Part shown: positions 1 through 63,500 of the stretch, one piece after another | How the letters are laid out: every line of letters starts with the position of its first letter | Numbering within the stretch: position 1 is the first letter of the stretch | Assembly (NCBI GenBank): GCA_948474755.1 | Contig: CAOLHI010001832.1 | Coordinates: 248,001-312,000, forward strand | DNA: 64,000 nt | Direction of reading: 5' to 3' | DNA from: Ctenosaura bakeri | Taxonomy: Eukaryota > Chordata > Lepidosauria > Squamata > Iguanidae | Program-made: the position numbers and the translations under genes | Notes under the pieces: model-generated | Told to the model about the DNA's origin: nothing | Databases searched by the model: none | The model's input: only the letters and a program-made list of their open reading frames with translations

Positions 1-1310
1 GAAATATCTGGCACTTTGATTTGTTCTATTTTTTTAAAGGCCCAACACAAAATTACAAAAGAACCTGTCACCCCACATACTTCACAATACACAAAAATTG
101 CTACTGTTTTCATAGCAGAGAGAACATAGTTATGACGCCATTCCTAAAATGTGAAATATCTCAGCCTTAGAATTCCAAAACACAAACAATGAGAAAGTCC
201 AGAATCTGATACAGAATCTGGTAGTTCAAGTCCAACAGATGCTACTTTATAAGCCAAATGTGTATGTGAGAGAGGGTAGAATAACTTGAACTCATGCTGT
301 TCCCCATTATCAGTGTTGCCAGAGTAGTAAGTGCTCTGTCCCTCTTAAATGTTACCACAGAAAATAGTACAGGAACCAGCAGCCGTGCATTTTCTGTGGT
401 AAATGGCTTACTGATTTGTATATATCCAGCTACTTAGATGCATGCTTTGAATGGGCGTCCCTCACCAATTTAGTAAGCTCCTAAAAAAAGACTGTAAATC
501 TTGTTTAGTGCTATGGTTGCTGAAAATGAGACCCACACAGCATAAAATAATACACTCCTAAGTGCTAGGCTGACAGGTGGGAACATGGCCTCTTCTTGTT
601 GATTGATAATTGGGACTATATGAGCACATCTAGAACAGATTGAGGGAGGCAATATTCTCAGTTCAAAATAAACTAAGCACATTTGGGGAACCTGCATGAG
701 TTTGATCTATTTTGTGTTTTAATCTGTTTCCACACCTTCTTCCACATGTACATTATGGGATTGGAATTGTATTCATTTATTTATTTAGACTCATCAGTGT
801 ACATAGGAATACAAAAGAAGAGTTTGGGGACTGAGAAAAATGTTTCCTAGATAGGTTTTCTTTTTCTTTCTTTTTTTGCATATGGGGGGCAAAAGGAAGA
901 ACAAAGCAGAACAGGGAAATTTTTATTGCCTTTCGCAGCACTCTCACATGTGGGAGATTATCTCTAAAAAAATAGTGAGAAACATAGCATTCTGAGTCTT
1001 CTCTTTTTGATCTTCCAGATTTTCCTTCTTGCTTGCAATTTTCCCCCCCATTGTTTTCCTGTGGCAACTGCAATGTGTATCTGTGGTAATCACAGGCCAT
1101 AGGGCAAAGGAGGAAGGAAGAGAGGAGATCTTCCTTCCTACATTGAGGGACGTGATGGCCCTTGAGAGACAGAGCATCACTGTTGCTGTGAGCAAATGTC
1201 AGGAAAAAGAATTTAAAGCAGGAAGGGAGAAATCTCATTATTACTATGGGCATAGTGCTTCATGCCTCAATTACCTCTGGATTATACTACACGTTGTACA
1301 TGGGGCTGAG

Positions 1311-2730
1311 AGCCAGTGTGGTACGGTGGTTTGAGTGGTTGATTAGCAGTCTGGGAGACCAGGGTTCAAATCATTGCTTAGCCATGGAAACGCACTGGGT
1401 GACCTTGAGCAAGGGGATGCTGTGGATGTAGCATATCTCAATTTCAGTAAGGCCTTTGACAAAGTTCCCCATGACATTCTTGCTAAGAAACTAGTAAAAT
1501 GTGGGCTGGACAGGGCTACTGTTAGTTGGATTTGTAATTGGTTGACCGACCAAACCCAAAGGGTGATCACAAATGGCTGCTTTTCATCTTGGAGAGAAGT
1601 GACTAGCGGGGTGCCACAGGGTTCTGTCCTGGGCCCAGTGCTGTTCAATATTTTTATCAATGACTTGGATGAAGGAATAGAGGGCATGCTCATCAAATTT
1701 GCAGATGACACCAAATTGGGAGGGATTGCTAATACGCCGGAGGACAGGATCAAAATTCAAAATGACCTGGATAGATTGGAGACCTGGGCCGAGGCTAACA
1801 AAATGAAATTCAACAGAGAGAAGTGTAAGGTCCTACACTTAGGTAGGAAAAATGGAATACAGAAATATAGGATGGGGGACACATGGCTGGATAGCAGTAC
1901 GTGTGAAAGGGATCTAGGAGTCTTCGTAGACCACAAGCTGAACATGAGTCAGCAGTGTGATGTGGCAGCCAAGAAAGCCAATGCAATTCTCGGCTGCATC
2001 AATAGGAGTATGGTGTCTAGATCGAGGGAGGTACTGGTACCACTCTACTCTGCTTTGGTTAGACCTCATCTTGAATACTGTGTCCAGTCCTGGGCACCCC
2101 AATTCAAGAAGGACATGGTCAAGCTGGAGCAAGTCCAGAAGAGGGTGACCAAAATGGTGAGAGGTCTGGAAGCCATGCCCTATGAGGATAGACTTAGAGA
2201 GCTGGGTATGTTTAGTCTGCAGAAGAGAAGGTTAAGAGGGGACATGATAGCCATGTTTAAATATTTGAAGGGATGCCATGTAGAGGAAGGAGAGGGCTTG
2301 TTTTCTGCTGCTCCAGAGACCAGGACAAGGAGCAATGGATTCAAGCTGCAGGAAAGGAGATTCCACCTGAACCTCAGGAAGAACTTCCTGACAGTCAGGG
2401 TTGTCTGGCAGTGGAATGTGCTGCCTCGGAGTGTAGTGGAGGCTCCTTCCTTGGAGGTTTTTTAGCAGAGGCTGGATGGCCATCTGTCGGGAGTGCTTTG
2501 AGGGTGCTCCTGCATGGCAGGGGGTTGGACTGGATGGCCTGTGTGGTCTCTTCAACTCTACATTTCTATGATTCTATGATTCTATGATTCTAAGTCATGT
2601 TCTTTCAGCCTCAGAGGAAAGCAATGGTAAGCCCCCCTCTGAACAAGTCTTGTCTAGAAAACCCCATGATAGATTCACTTTAGGGTCTCCTTAAGTCAGA
2701 AATTACTTGAAGACACATAATAACAAAGAT
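1311..2730 (+). repeat. tRNA-derived SINE (Sauria-like) split by a CR1
   Basis: Left half 1311-1413: GCCAGTGTGGTACGGTGGTT (box A region), CCAGGGTTCAAATC (box B) and CACTGGGTGACCTTGAGC. Right half 2592-2730: CAGCCTCAGAGGAAAGCAAT, AACCCCATGATAGATTCAC and the Bov-B-like tail AAGTCAGAAATTACTTGAAG. The CR1 at 1414-2591 sits between with AAG on both sides. Confidence 0.88.
1414..2591 (+). mobile_element. CR1 LINE, 5'-truncated, long open reverse-transcriptase frame
   Basis: About 1.2 kb of the 3' half of a CR1 element. The frame is open from 1414 to a stop at 2463 and covers reverse-transcriptase motifs [25 protein letters not shown] and FADDT, then the CR1 C-terminal block [14 protein letters not shown]. 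The TAG at 2463 replaces an AAG seen in the copy at 39702, so it is a point nonsense change. The 3' end is the CR1 signature repeat ATTCTATG (2565-2591). It is inserted in a SINE, with AAG at both joints. It cannot move by itself: the 5' part with the endonuclease is absent. Confidence 0.92.
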
Positions 2731-2934
2731 ATGTGACTGCCCTTGAAAAGTGTGCAAAACCTACAGCTACTGTAAAATGCAGAGGGCAGACTGTTGTCTG
2801 GTGTGTCCTTTAAGGCTCACATATCATTGGTTGTGTACCAACTACATGGGTTTCAGATTTGCTTCTAACCTCATTTCAAGGTGTGGTTTTGACCTAGAAA
2901 GCCATAAACTGTTTTGGGGTCAGGATTAAGATTA

Positions 2935-3280
2935 CCTCCTCTGCTTCCTCCTCCTCCAGTAATAGCCTGCCCAGAACTTGAGATCCTCAGTGAAGGCCCT
3001 GCTGCATGTCCCACCACTCCAAGAGTAGTTGAGACAGGACTTCTTCTGTAGTGGCACCCCTGTTGTTGAACTCCCTTCCAAGGGAAGTCAGGTTAGGCTC
3101 ACCTCTTCTGACCTAACCAAACTACACTGTTTTGTTTGGCCCTTGATCCTTGAATCCAGGGTTGGCTTGGAGGATTGTTTTAACTTTTTTTTAACTTTTA
3201 AAAAAATGTTTTGGTCTCTTTTTAAAGAATGCTTCCCTCTGTTGTGCATTGTTTCAAGGAACTTGGTAGGCTAAAAAGCA
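2935..3280 (+). mobile_element. L2-clade LINE, degenerate C-terminal coding fragment
   Basis: GTGGCACCCCTGTTG..GAACTCCCTTCCAAGGGAAGTC encodes the 'APL..NSLPRE' motif of L2-clade C termini. Followed by T-rich UTR. Confidence 0.55.
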
Positions 3281-3529
3281 ATAACCAACCAACCAAACAC
3301 ATACGTGTATCACTGCCAAATATAAGATCCCCATCTTTGAGTGTGTCCAGAAAAAAAAAAAATCACCTACCCTCTGATAATTAGTGCCTCCCTGACAAAG
3401 GGGCTCCAATAGTGTGGAAACACATATTGATCAGCCCTAGAAAATATGGAGAACCAAAGACAGATACAGGGAATACTAAACTTCTTGCATGTTATGTATG
3501 CTGTAGGAAAAGTCATATTGATTGTAATT

Positions 3530-3770
3530 AATTAGTAATTGTATCATTTTTAAACTGCATTCTAGTACACTATTGTCAATGGTAGGTTTTAATTTTTTAA
3601 ATGTTATTGACAGTTTAATTCAGTTTTAATGCCGATCCTTTGTATCTTTTAACTATATTATTCTTGTCTACATTTGTAAGCCACTTTGAGCCTGTGTTCT
3701 GGAAAGAAGCAGAGTATAAATATAGATGCTTTTTAAGTTATTAAATTAATATTAATTTAAATTAATATTA
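3530..3770 (+). mobile_element. L2-clade LINE 3' UTR fragment
   Basis: TTGTAAGCCACTTTGAGCC..GAAAGAAGCAGAGTATAAATA is a decayed L2-type 3' end. May belong to the fragment at 2935, with an unknown insert of about 240 bp between. Confidence 0.55.
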
Positions 3771-3775
3771 GTACA

Positions 3776-3991
3776 GGTGGCCTTAATACCTTAAAGGCAC
3801 CAGATCCTCTCTGATCTTGAAAACTAAGCAGGGTCTGACCTGGATAGTACTTGGATGGGAGACAGCTAACAAATACCTGTGTGGTGAGCTTTATTTCAGG
3901 GGAAGGAACCAGCTTCTGATTTTGCCTAAGAAAAATGTATGAAAATCATGGGGTCACCATAAGTCAACAGGTGATTTGAAGGCACACACCT
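3776..3991 (+). repeat. 5S-rRNA-derived SINE
   Basis: The head is 5S rRNA-like: CTCTGATCTTGAAAACTAAGC (box A), CTGGATAGTACTTGGATGGG (box C region). The tail is the Bov-B-like GGGGTCACCATAAGTCAAC..TTTGAAGGCACACAC shared with the tRNA SINEs. Fits the chimeric 5S-Sauria SINEs reported from lizards. Not a working 5S gene: the 3' half of 5S is altered. Confidence 0.85.
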
Positions 3992-5453
3992 ATTACTGGA
4001 TGTGAACCCTAGCAGGAATTGTCTCAACTGCTGCAGCTACTGGGCCCGTTTGCTGCTTACTTGGGTGCTAAAAATGCCTTGAGATTTTCCCCCTCTGGCA
4101 CTAGATTGCTATATTACCAGATTAGCTGGTTTTTATCCAAATTCTGACCCCATATATCTGTACTGATCTCCCTCCCAGTTTCACAGTCAGTTTACCCAAG
4201 GATGTATCCTCTGGTTTCACGACATGGAACTGCATGTTGAAACTTTGCATCGAAGACTGATGGTATACCTCCCTTTATTTCTCTCTGTGTTTAATATAGT
4301 ACAATACAATGACCTGTACTTATAACGACCTGCAGATTATTACTGTGGTCCCAAGACCTGGAGTCCTTTGAGTCAACATCTTACAACAAAGTGATATTTA
4401 CAGGTTCCTTGGAACCACCTTCTTCTTCCTTTCCTCTTTTTATATTGTTTGTTTGATAACTTCTAGAGGCAAGCTCTGTGTTCCAACTGTCCAACCATTA
4501 TTCTTTCTTTCTTCCCAACAGAATTACTATATTTCATGTAGGCTCAGAGAAATGTTTAGAAAAGAAAGAGAGCATAGCTGGGACTATTGTTTTGCTCAAT
4601 AGCCAAACAGAATCCTAGTGGGGTACTCTGAATCTGCTGGAGTATTATTTAAAGTTTTATTACGGGGGAGGATAGAGTGGGGTTCATGCCTATCGAGGTA
4701 TATTTGTTTGTTACATCTATTTGGCTGGGGGTTGGCAGCACATTTTGAAGGCACTGTAGTAATACATCATTGTCTGAGGAGGAACTTCCTCACTGTAAGT
4801 CCATTAAGTCCTGAATTTAAGGGTACATTCATAATACACAGTTCCAGCACTTTTATACCACTTAACTTATCATGGTTTTATCCTATGGAATCCTAGGATT
4901 TGTACTTTTGTGAAGCACTTAGAACACTGTGCTGTAGTTTGGATGAGAATAGAAGAGCTCTTTGAAAGAGAATTTTAACTACCTCATTAAATTACAAGCC
5001 CTAAGATTCTGCAGGATGGTGTTACTTCAGCCTAGGCCTACCCAGAGATAGCATATGATATCGTTTTTTATATCAAAACCATTTGGCCTTCCTCTGCCAC
5101 CCCGCCCGACGTGTTTGCGAGGCCTCTGGACAAGCACGTAAACAGGCACGGCCTGTAATTGTTGGACATTCCATTCTCCACCTAGGCAGGCAGAACAGAG
5201 CCACTCCGTTGCTTCAGGGACCTCTCCGGCAAACACCTTTTTGCTTAAGCGCAACACTAACAAAGGCGCCCAGTCCTGAGCCGATAGTCTTACAAAGCCA
5301 AACTAAGCACCTTGCATTTGCATACTGGCTACATTATTGTTGACTCAGCATTAAGCTGGTCATGTTAAACTTGACCTTTTCCAAAGCTTTGTCCCACTCC
5401 AAACTCGCATTGTTCTCACCGAGTATGGCATGGCCTGCAGTCACAATTCACCC

Positions 5454-5461
5454 TATATAAA
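5454..5461 (+). promoter_or_regulatory. TATA box of LTR copy 1
   Basis: TATATAAA lies 434 bp into the LTR and about 240 bp before the AATAAA, the expected spacing for a U3/R promoter. Confidence 0.7.
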
Positions 5462-5694
5462 CCCCCCGATTCCGAGACCGCCTCGGATCGCTCCGGACTT
5501 CCATCCCGCCTTGCTGCCGCTTTGTCTGGCGAGCTCCCCTGAGCGAACCGCACTGAGCTTCTTCCCTGCAATCTTCAACTTTCTTCAGGACTACGAGACA
5601 GGTGTCGTATCACCCATTTCCCTCTGAAAATCCCTATTTCCAATTCTTCCGTTAGCGGTATGATTGTGGTGTGTTTACTGTTTGTTTGTCTTTT

Positions 5695-5700
5695 AATAAA
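5695..5700 (+). terminator. poly(A) signal of LTR copy 1
   Basis: AATAAA after a T/G-rich stretch in the R region of the LTR; the matching site occurs in copy 2. Confidence 0.7.
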
Positions 5701-7060
5701 ACATCATTTTTGCTATTTTAAAACTGTCTGACTGCTTGACTGACCTGACCCCGTAGACGCTGGGTTGCAAGATCCCTGCTAAGTTACCCTGCCTCTCGCT
5801 AGCTTTAGTGAGTGCTCCAGCTAATTTTCCCCAAAGTTGTGTTTGTGTTTTGGTTATTCGGGCGCCCCTCCCGGGACCCCCAGAGAACAGGGTAACAATG
5901 GAGCCTTGATAATTATAGTAGTATCAAACTGAAATAACTGTGCAGTGTAGATATATTCTAAAAATACTAAATTGTACTCTCACATAGTGCTGCCTAATAT
6001 TTCACCCTGCTGCCTGGCTAGGCCACAGCTGAATGTTATTACTACTGTACTTGGTAATGGACTGTGTTTTAAGACAGCTATTTAAAAGGCCAATCCTATG
6101 CCTCTTTGTACAGAACTAAAGCTCATTAAGGTTACTCCCAGGAGGAAAGTACAGGAGTAGAGGTTTAGTGACCTGGACAGAAGTAGCAATGAAGCTCATT
6201 TTAATAGTGATTTACTTTTATGAAGTGCCTCAGCAACTTAGCACAAATCAAAAACTGGTGCTCACACATACCCAATTGATTAGTGAGGCTAACAATAGCC
6301 ACCACTGCGAAGGCTACACAGACACATTAGTTTCCTCTGCTCTTTGCAAAATATGATGGACTCTGAAGCAGCTTTTGCCTTTCAGTCTGAAAAGGATTCC
6401 CTTTTCATCAGGCAGCAAGTACCAAAGGTGATGGAAGACAATACTGCTCAGCTGAAATCAATTGTGAATGTACCTTTTAGATCTCAGCTTTCCAAAAATG
6501 CTGATAAGATTTGAACTTGCGTTTAATAGCCATTCTGGCTCTTATGGATTAGAAAACAAATATTGAACATTTTTCCCCTTCTAACGATCAGTGGAATCAT
6601 ATACTGTACTACAGAAAAGGCAATTCCTCTGATTTGTAACGGATTTCTTAAAATTTCTCACATTCTTTGGCTCACTCTAACAGCTTCCAACAAAAATGAA
6701 CCTACTAGTAATATATGGATATCGGTAATATATGAATTGTATAAATTGGTTAATTGTTAGGCAACTAAGCAACCAAAAATTAAATATTTAATGAATCTGC
6801 AATCTTAAATGTAGGAACCTGAAACATAGCAAGGAAGAATGAATATGCTACCTATTCCTGTTTTGTTTTCCTTTTAAACTTTCCTCTATGCTTGGCAACT
6901 CTAATGGCTGACAATGAACTTAAGGATGAACCATTCTTCTCATAACAGCCCATCCCTGGACATTTTGTACTGTGGTTTGTCCAGTTTACATTGCAAACAG
7001 AGACCTCTGCACGACATTGCCTCCCTTCTTCCATCTTTTCCTCCCCCTTCCTTTCCTGTT

Positions 7061-59201
<52,141 letters not shown>

Positions 59202-59225
59202 GGGTTATGGTTGATACAAGGAGAT
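59202..59225 (-). promoter_or_regulatory. 5' leader joined to a strong splice acceptor
   Basis: On the minus strand a pyrimidine tract of about 40 nt (TCTCTCTCTTTCTCTCC and on) ends TTCTTCAG|ATCTCC at 59225, 24 nt before the start codon. The leader has an in-frame TAA, so translation cannot enter from upstream. At least one non-coding first exon, with the promoter, must lie further upstream, at coordinates above 59225. Confidence 0.7.
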
Positions 59226-60510
59226 CTGAAGAAGGAGAAAAAGGTTGGAGAGAAAGAGAGAGAGATCTTTGACACTTTTTAAAGGATTTTTCAGAGAGAT
59301 GGTCATGTTATGGTCTGTTTCACTGTTTCACTATAAAAGGGAGGATTCTTGTAGCATCTTAACTAATTGTATGTAGGAGGGAGATGTGGCATGTAATAGA
59401 AATGCAAAACAAGTTAGCATGTAATGGAGTGAAGAGTACAGTCTTAGTGTTTGGTTTTAACTAGAAAATAGTTGAGGACAAAGGAGGGTGACACATTTTA
59501 TATCCAAGTATAGATGAGCAGATGAACACATACATGCTTTATCTTGTAGACCTGCTAAGTTGTAGTGGACAGAACTAGAAAAAATAGTCTAACATAGTCA
59601 CAAAGCAAGCAGAGATTTTTCTTGGAGGCGGAAGTGAAGATAGATACACAACTGCAACAAAACCCAGCATATTAGCATTAGTAGTGTTCTAAAAAAAGTC
59701 CTTGAGAGGCTGAGATTTCTCAATGTATCCCCTTTCACCTATCTTCTTTTGAATTTTCTTTGTTCCATAACAACGAGCACGATATGCATTGCTAATCCAT
59801 TTCACATTCCCCACACCCATCCCATGTGCATTTGTGTAAATATCTTTCTACTGAGGCTGCAGTCCATGTAACTGAAGATGTGGGCTACAGACCATGAAAT
59901 ATTATGCCAGAATAAAACTGTTTAATATACAGTTTATGTGTTAAAACAGCCTTAATCTTTCATCATTTAAAATCATAATCAGACCTCAGCCAAGATATAA
60001 TATATTTTATCTGACTAACTAGTTTATGCATTGCACTAAGCTGTTCCTCAGACACAAATGCATAACACCTGAGCTCTAGATTATGATCTGGAGACTGCAG
60101 TATGAGATGGATGGACCAGCTGTAGAAAAGAATAAAATATGGATAAAAATCAGGATTTACATGTAGAAGAGGAAAGAAAAATGAATCTCACTAGCTTCTG
60201 CTTCCTCAAAATTCAGTATATAGACATAGATGAATCAACTACTACTTTCTTAAAATTTAGTATATGGTACATCAATGGATTATGAGACCAATTCTGGTCT
60301 CTGTGCCGGGAGTTGGTATACCTTCACCCCCCCCCAAGACCATAGGTGGTCGCTGGCAAGGCAGAATTGCTTTGGAGGGAAAGGGGGGGATAAATGTTTG
60401 TGTGGGTAGGGGAGGGGAGGGAGGGGGTGGGAAGGGGGAAGGGAAGGGGAAGGGGAGCACTACACTAAAGAGCCAATGGGGAGTGCGATTAGAGAATGGA
60501 AATATGAAAA
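59226..60510. other. 5' flank between the host gene and the L1
   Basis: AT-rich, with a purine-rich start (pyrimidine tract of the acceptor on the minus strand) and the G-rich tract at 60376-60460. The promoter and first exon of the C3orf20-like gene should lie here or beyond the L1; no convincing TATA box or CpG island is seen. Confidence 0.5.
60376..60460 (+). repeat. G-rich tract, possible G-quadruplex
   Basis: Successive runs GGGGGG, GGGTAGGGG, GGGAGGGAGGGGG, GGGAAGGGGG and GGGAAGGGG within 85 bp, just upstream of L1 ORF2 and about 1.2 kb upstream of the host gene's known 5' end. Could fold as a G-quadruplex; not tested. Confidence 0.6.
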
Positions 60511-63500
60511 ATGGAGAATAGATTGAGAATATCAACATTGAATGTGAAACGTTTAGGGTCAATAATAAAGAGAAAAAGGATAGAATCTATATTAAAAAAA
60601 GATAAGGCTGATATAATTTTTTTACAAGAAACACATGGAAAAAGAGATAAAAAAAATGAGCTTAGACTGAACTGGTCGCTACTTATGAGGAAGCATTTGG
60701 TACATCCAAATCAAGAGGAGTAGCAATAATAATTTCCAAAAGATGTAATTTTATTGTATTAAGCGTGGAGTTAGATGAAAAAGGTAGATATGTAATTATA
60801 CAAGGTGAAATAGATGGAGAAATATATGTTATAGTGAATATTTATGCACCTAATGAGAAGCAAAAAGAATTTTATGAAGAAATATTTAACAAGATTAAAA
60901 ATATGAAAGGAGATTATATAATAATGGCAGGTGATTTTAATATGGTGATGGATAGATGGAAAGATAAATCGGATCCATTAATTAGAGATAGATATAATAA
61001 TATAACAATTTTAAATAAACTGGTGAGTAGAAATGAATTGATAGATGTTTGGAGGTTAATAAAGGGTGAGGAAAAGAAATATACGTATTATTCATCAGTT
61101 CATAAAAATTATTCAAGAATAGACTATATTTTTGTCTCAAAGAATATGATACCTAGATTAATAAATACAGAAATTGAAACAATAAAAGTGACAGATCATA
61201 CTTTGATGAATTTGGATATAACTATGAAAAGGAACTATAGAGAAGCAAAAAGATGGAGATTGGATACCAAAATACTTAATTATAAGGAGATAGTAAATAA
61301 AATAGAGAAGGAGTGGCAAGAAATTTGGGATATAAATAATAAGGAAGTAACACAAGATGTATTATGGGATACAATGAAGGCCGTGGCAAGAGGATTATGT
61401 ATTAAAGAATCAAGTAAATTAAAGAGACAATTAGGAGAAAAAAAATTGAAATTAGAAGAAGAAATAAAACAATTAGAGAATGATTATATAATAGATAGAA
61501 CAAAACAGAAATTTATAGTATTACAAGCAAAAAGAGATGAATTAGAAAAGATAGAAATGGATGAAGTCCAGAAAAATTTAATATACTTGAAAAGGGAATT
61601 TTTTGAATATAGTAATAAAAATTCTAAAATGCTGGCTAAATCAGTACAATCAAAAAAGACTAGAAATATGATTGGCGTAGTAAAAGATAAATTTGGTAAA
61701 GAAAAAAGGCTGATGAAAGAGAAATTAAAAATATTTGAGGAATTTTATCGAGAATTGTATTCAGCAGAGGAAAAATCTGTAGGGAATATAGAGGAGTATA
61801 TTGATAAAAATTGGAAAGAAAGGCTAACAGAACAAGATAAAGGGTTGATGGAAGAAATGATATCAGAAGAGGAAATAGAAGAAGTAATAAATAATTTAAA
61901 AGGAGGAAAATCACCAGGATTGGATGGACTAGGTCCAGAATATTATAAAACATTTAAAAAATGTTTAATTCCTAAATTAAAAGTGTTATACAATAGTATA
62001 TTAAAGGGTGAAAAAATTCCAATATCATGGAAGCAATCATTAATAATATTAATTTTAAAACCAAATAAGGATTCTACTGAACCAGGTTCTTATAGACCAA
62101 TATCTTTAATAAACCAAGATGCAAAAATTTTGACAGCAATAATGGCAAAGAGGTTAAATAAATTTATTTATAAGTATATACATAAAGATCAATGTGGTTT
62201 TATTCAAGGAAGACAGATGGCAAATTTAATAGGGAAAACGATAAATAAAATAAATATAATGGATAGAGATAAACAAAAAGCTGGAATTTTAGCGTTAGAT
62301 ATATTTAAAGTCTTTGATTGTGTGGAATGGCCGGCGTTAAAAACAATATTAAATAAATTAGGAATAGGAGAGAGATTTAAAGGGTTAATAAATCAATTAT
62401 ATTCACATAATACATCTGTAGTGATGGTAAATGATGGATTTACAGAGCAGATTCAAATAACAAGAGGAACGAGACAAGGATGTCCATTATCTCCAGTTTT
62501 ATTTGCAATAGTTATAGAAATGTTAGTGAATGTGATAAGAAATGATGAGAATTTGGATGGAATTGGAGTTAAGGAGAAAAATAAAATAAGCTTATTTGCA
62601 GATGATACATTGCTAACAATTAAAGATCCGGTTGAAAAGATAGATAGGATAGATAAACATTTAAAAGAGTTTGGGGGAGAAGACAGGATTAGAAATAAAT
62701 TGGGCCAAATCAGAAATAATGTTGTTTAATTATACTAAAGAAGAAATACAAAAATTTATAAGTAATAAAAAAAGGTTACTTAAAGTAAAAGAATCAATTA
62801 AATATTTAGGAATAGATATTACAAAAAATTTACAAGGACTTCAGGAAAATTTTTTTAAGAAATTAAGATTAGAAATTAAACGGAAATTAGAGGATTACAA
62901 AAATATAAAGCTATCGTGGTTTGGTAGAATAGCAGTGGTAAAAATGAAAATATTACCTAAAATCAATTTTTTGTTTAGAATGTTACCAATAAAAGTATCA
63001 GAGGAAGAATTAAAGGAGTGCCAAAAGATATTAAATAATTTTTGTAATGGTAATAAGAAACCGAGGATTAACAAGAAATATTGGTATAAAAGTCAAAAAG
63101 AAGGTGGCCTGGGACTTCCAAATTTAAAATGGTATTATTATGCAAATCAATTGAGATATATTATAGATGGAGTTTCAGGAAAGGGTGATTTAGATTGGTT
63201 AGTGACAGAAGATAAGAATATTGAGATGAAATTAGAAAATATATTTTTTAGGAATTTTTCAAAGAAAGAAATGGAAAAGATAGAAAATCCTTTTATAAAA
63301 AATATAATAGAAATATGGAAGAAAAATAAAAGAAAATTGATACCGAATATATCAACATTAACTCCGATAGTAATGATGGAAAAATTTCCAATGAATTTGA
63401 GAGAAATAATAGAGAAAGAAATAAAAAAACAAAAAATATATAGATTAAAAGATTGGATGAAAATAATGATAAATAAAGATAGAATGAAAGAGAGATTGCA

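Larger units (their letters stand above)
5020..5897 (+). mobile_element. solo LTR of an endogenous retrovirus (copy 1)
   Basis: 878 bp starting TGTTAC and ending GTAACA, with a perfect 4-bp target duplication ATGG at 5016-5019 and 5898-5901. The layout is that of a retroviral LTR: U3, TATA box at 5454, poly(A) signal at 5695, then U5. No primer-binding site or internal genes follow, so this is a solo LTR left by recombination. A 4-bp duplication is common for gammaretrovirus-like elements, but the class is inferred. It sits inside a palindromic MITE. Many CpGs remain, suggesting a younger age than copy 2. Confidence 0.88.
4819..5960. mobile_element. palindromic MITE split by LTR copy 1
   Basis: The left part (to 5019) has CCTATGGAATCCTAGGATTTG and ends GATTCTGCAGGATGG. 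The right part (from 5898) continues ATGGAGCC..TTATAGTAGTATC..TGTGCAGTGTAGAT. Removing the LTR and one copy of ATGG restores the usual layout of this family, which shows that the LTR inserted into it. Confidence 0.75.
1..7060. other. 3' flank of the C3orf20-like gene
   Basis: Apart from the listed repeats I see no gene. 1-1310, 3992-4818 and 5961-7060 are unique-looking, AT-rich and full of stops in all frames. The 3' UTR of the gene should lie just below 7061; the only poly(A)-like hexamer noted nearby is a minus-strand ATTAAA near 6790. Confidence 0.6.

Noticed and set aside
777..1253. 158-codon minus-strand open frame in the 3' flank
   Set aside because: No family motif and overlaps open frames in other phases; no acceptor/donor pair fitting the host gene.
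3780..3880. 5S rRNA gene
   Set aside because: Only the promoter-containing part resembles 5S and it is fused to a SINE tail; the same fusion occurs twice more.
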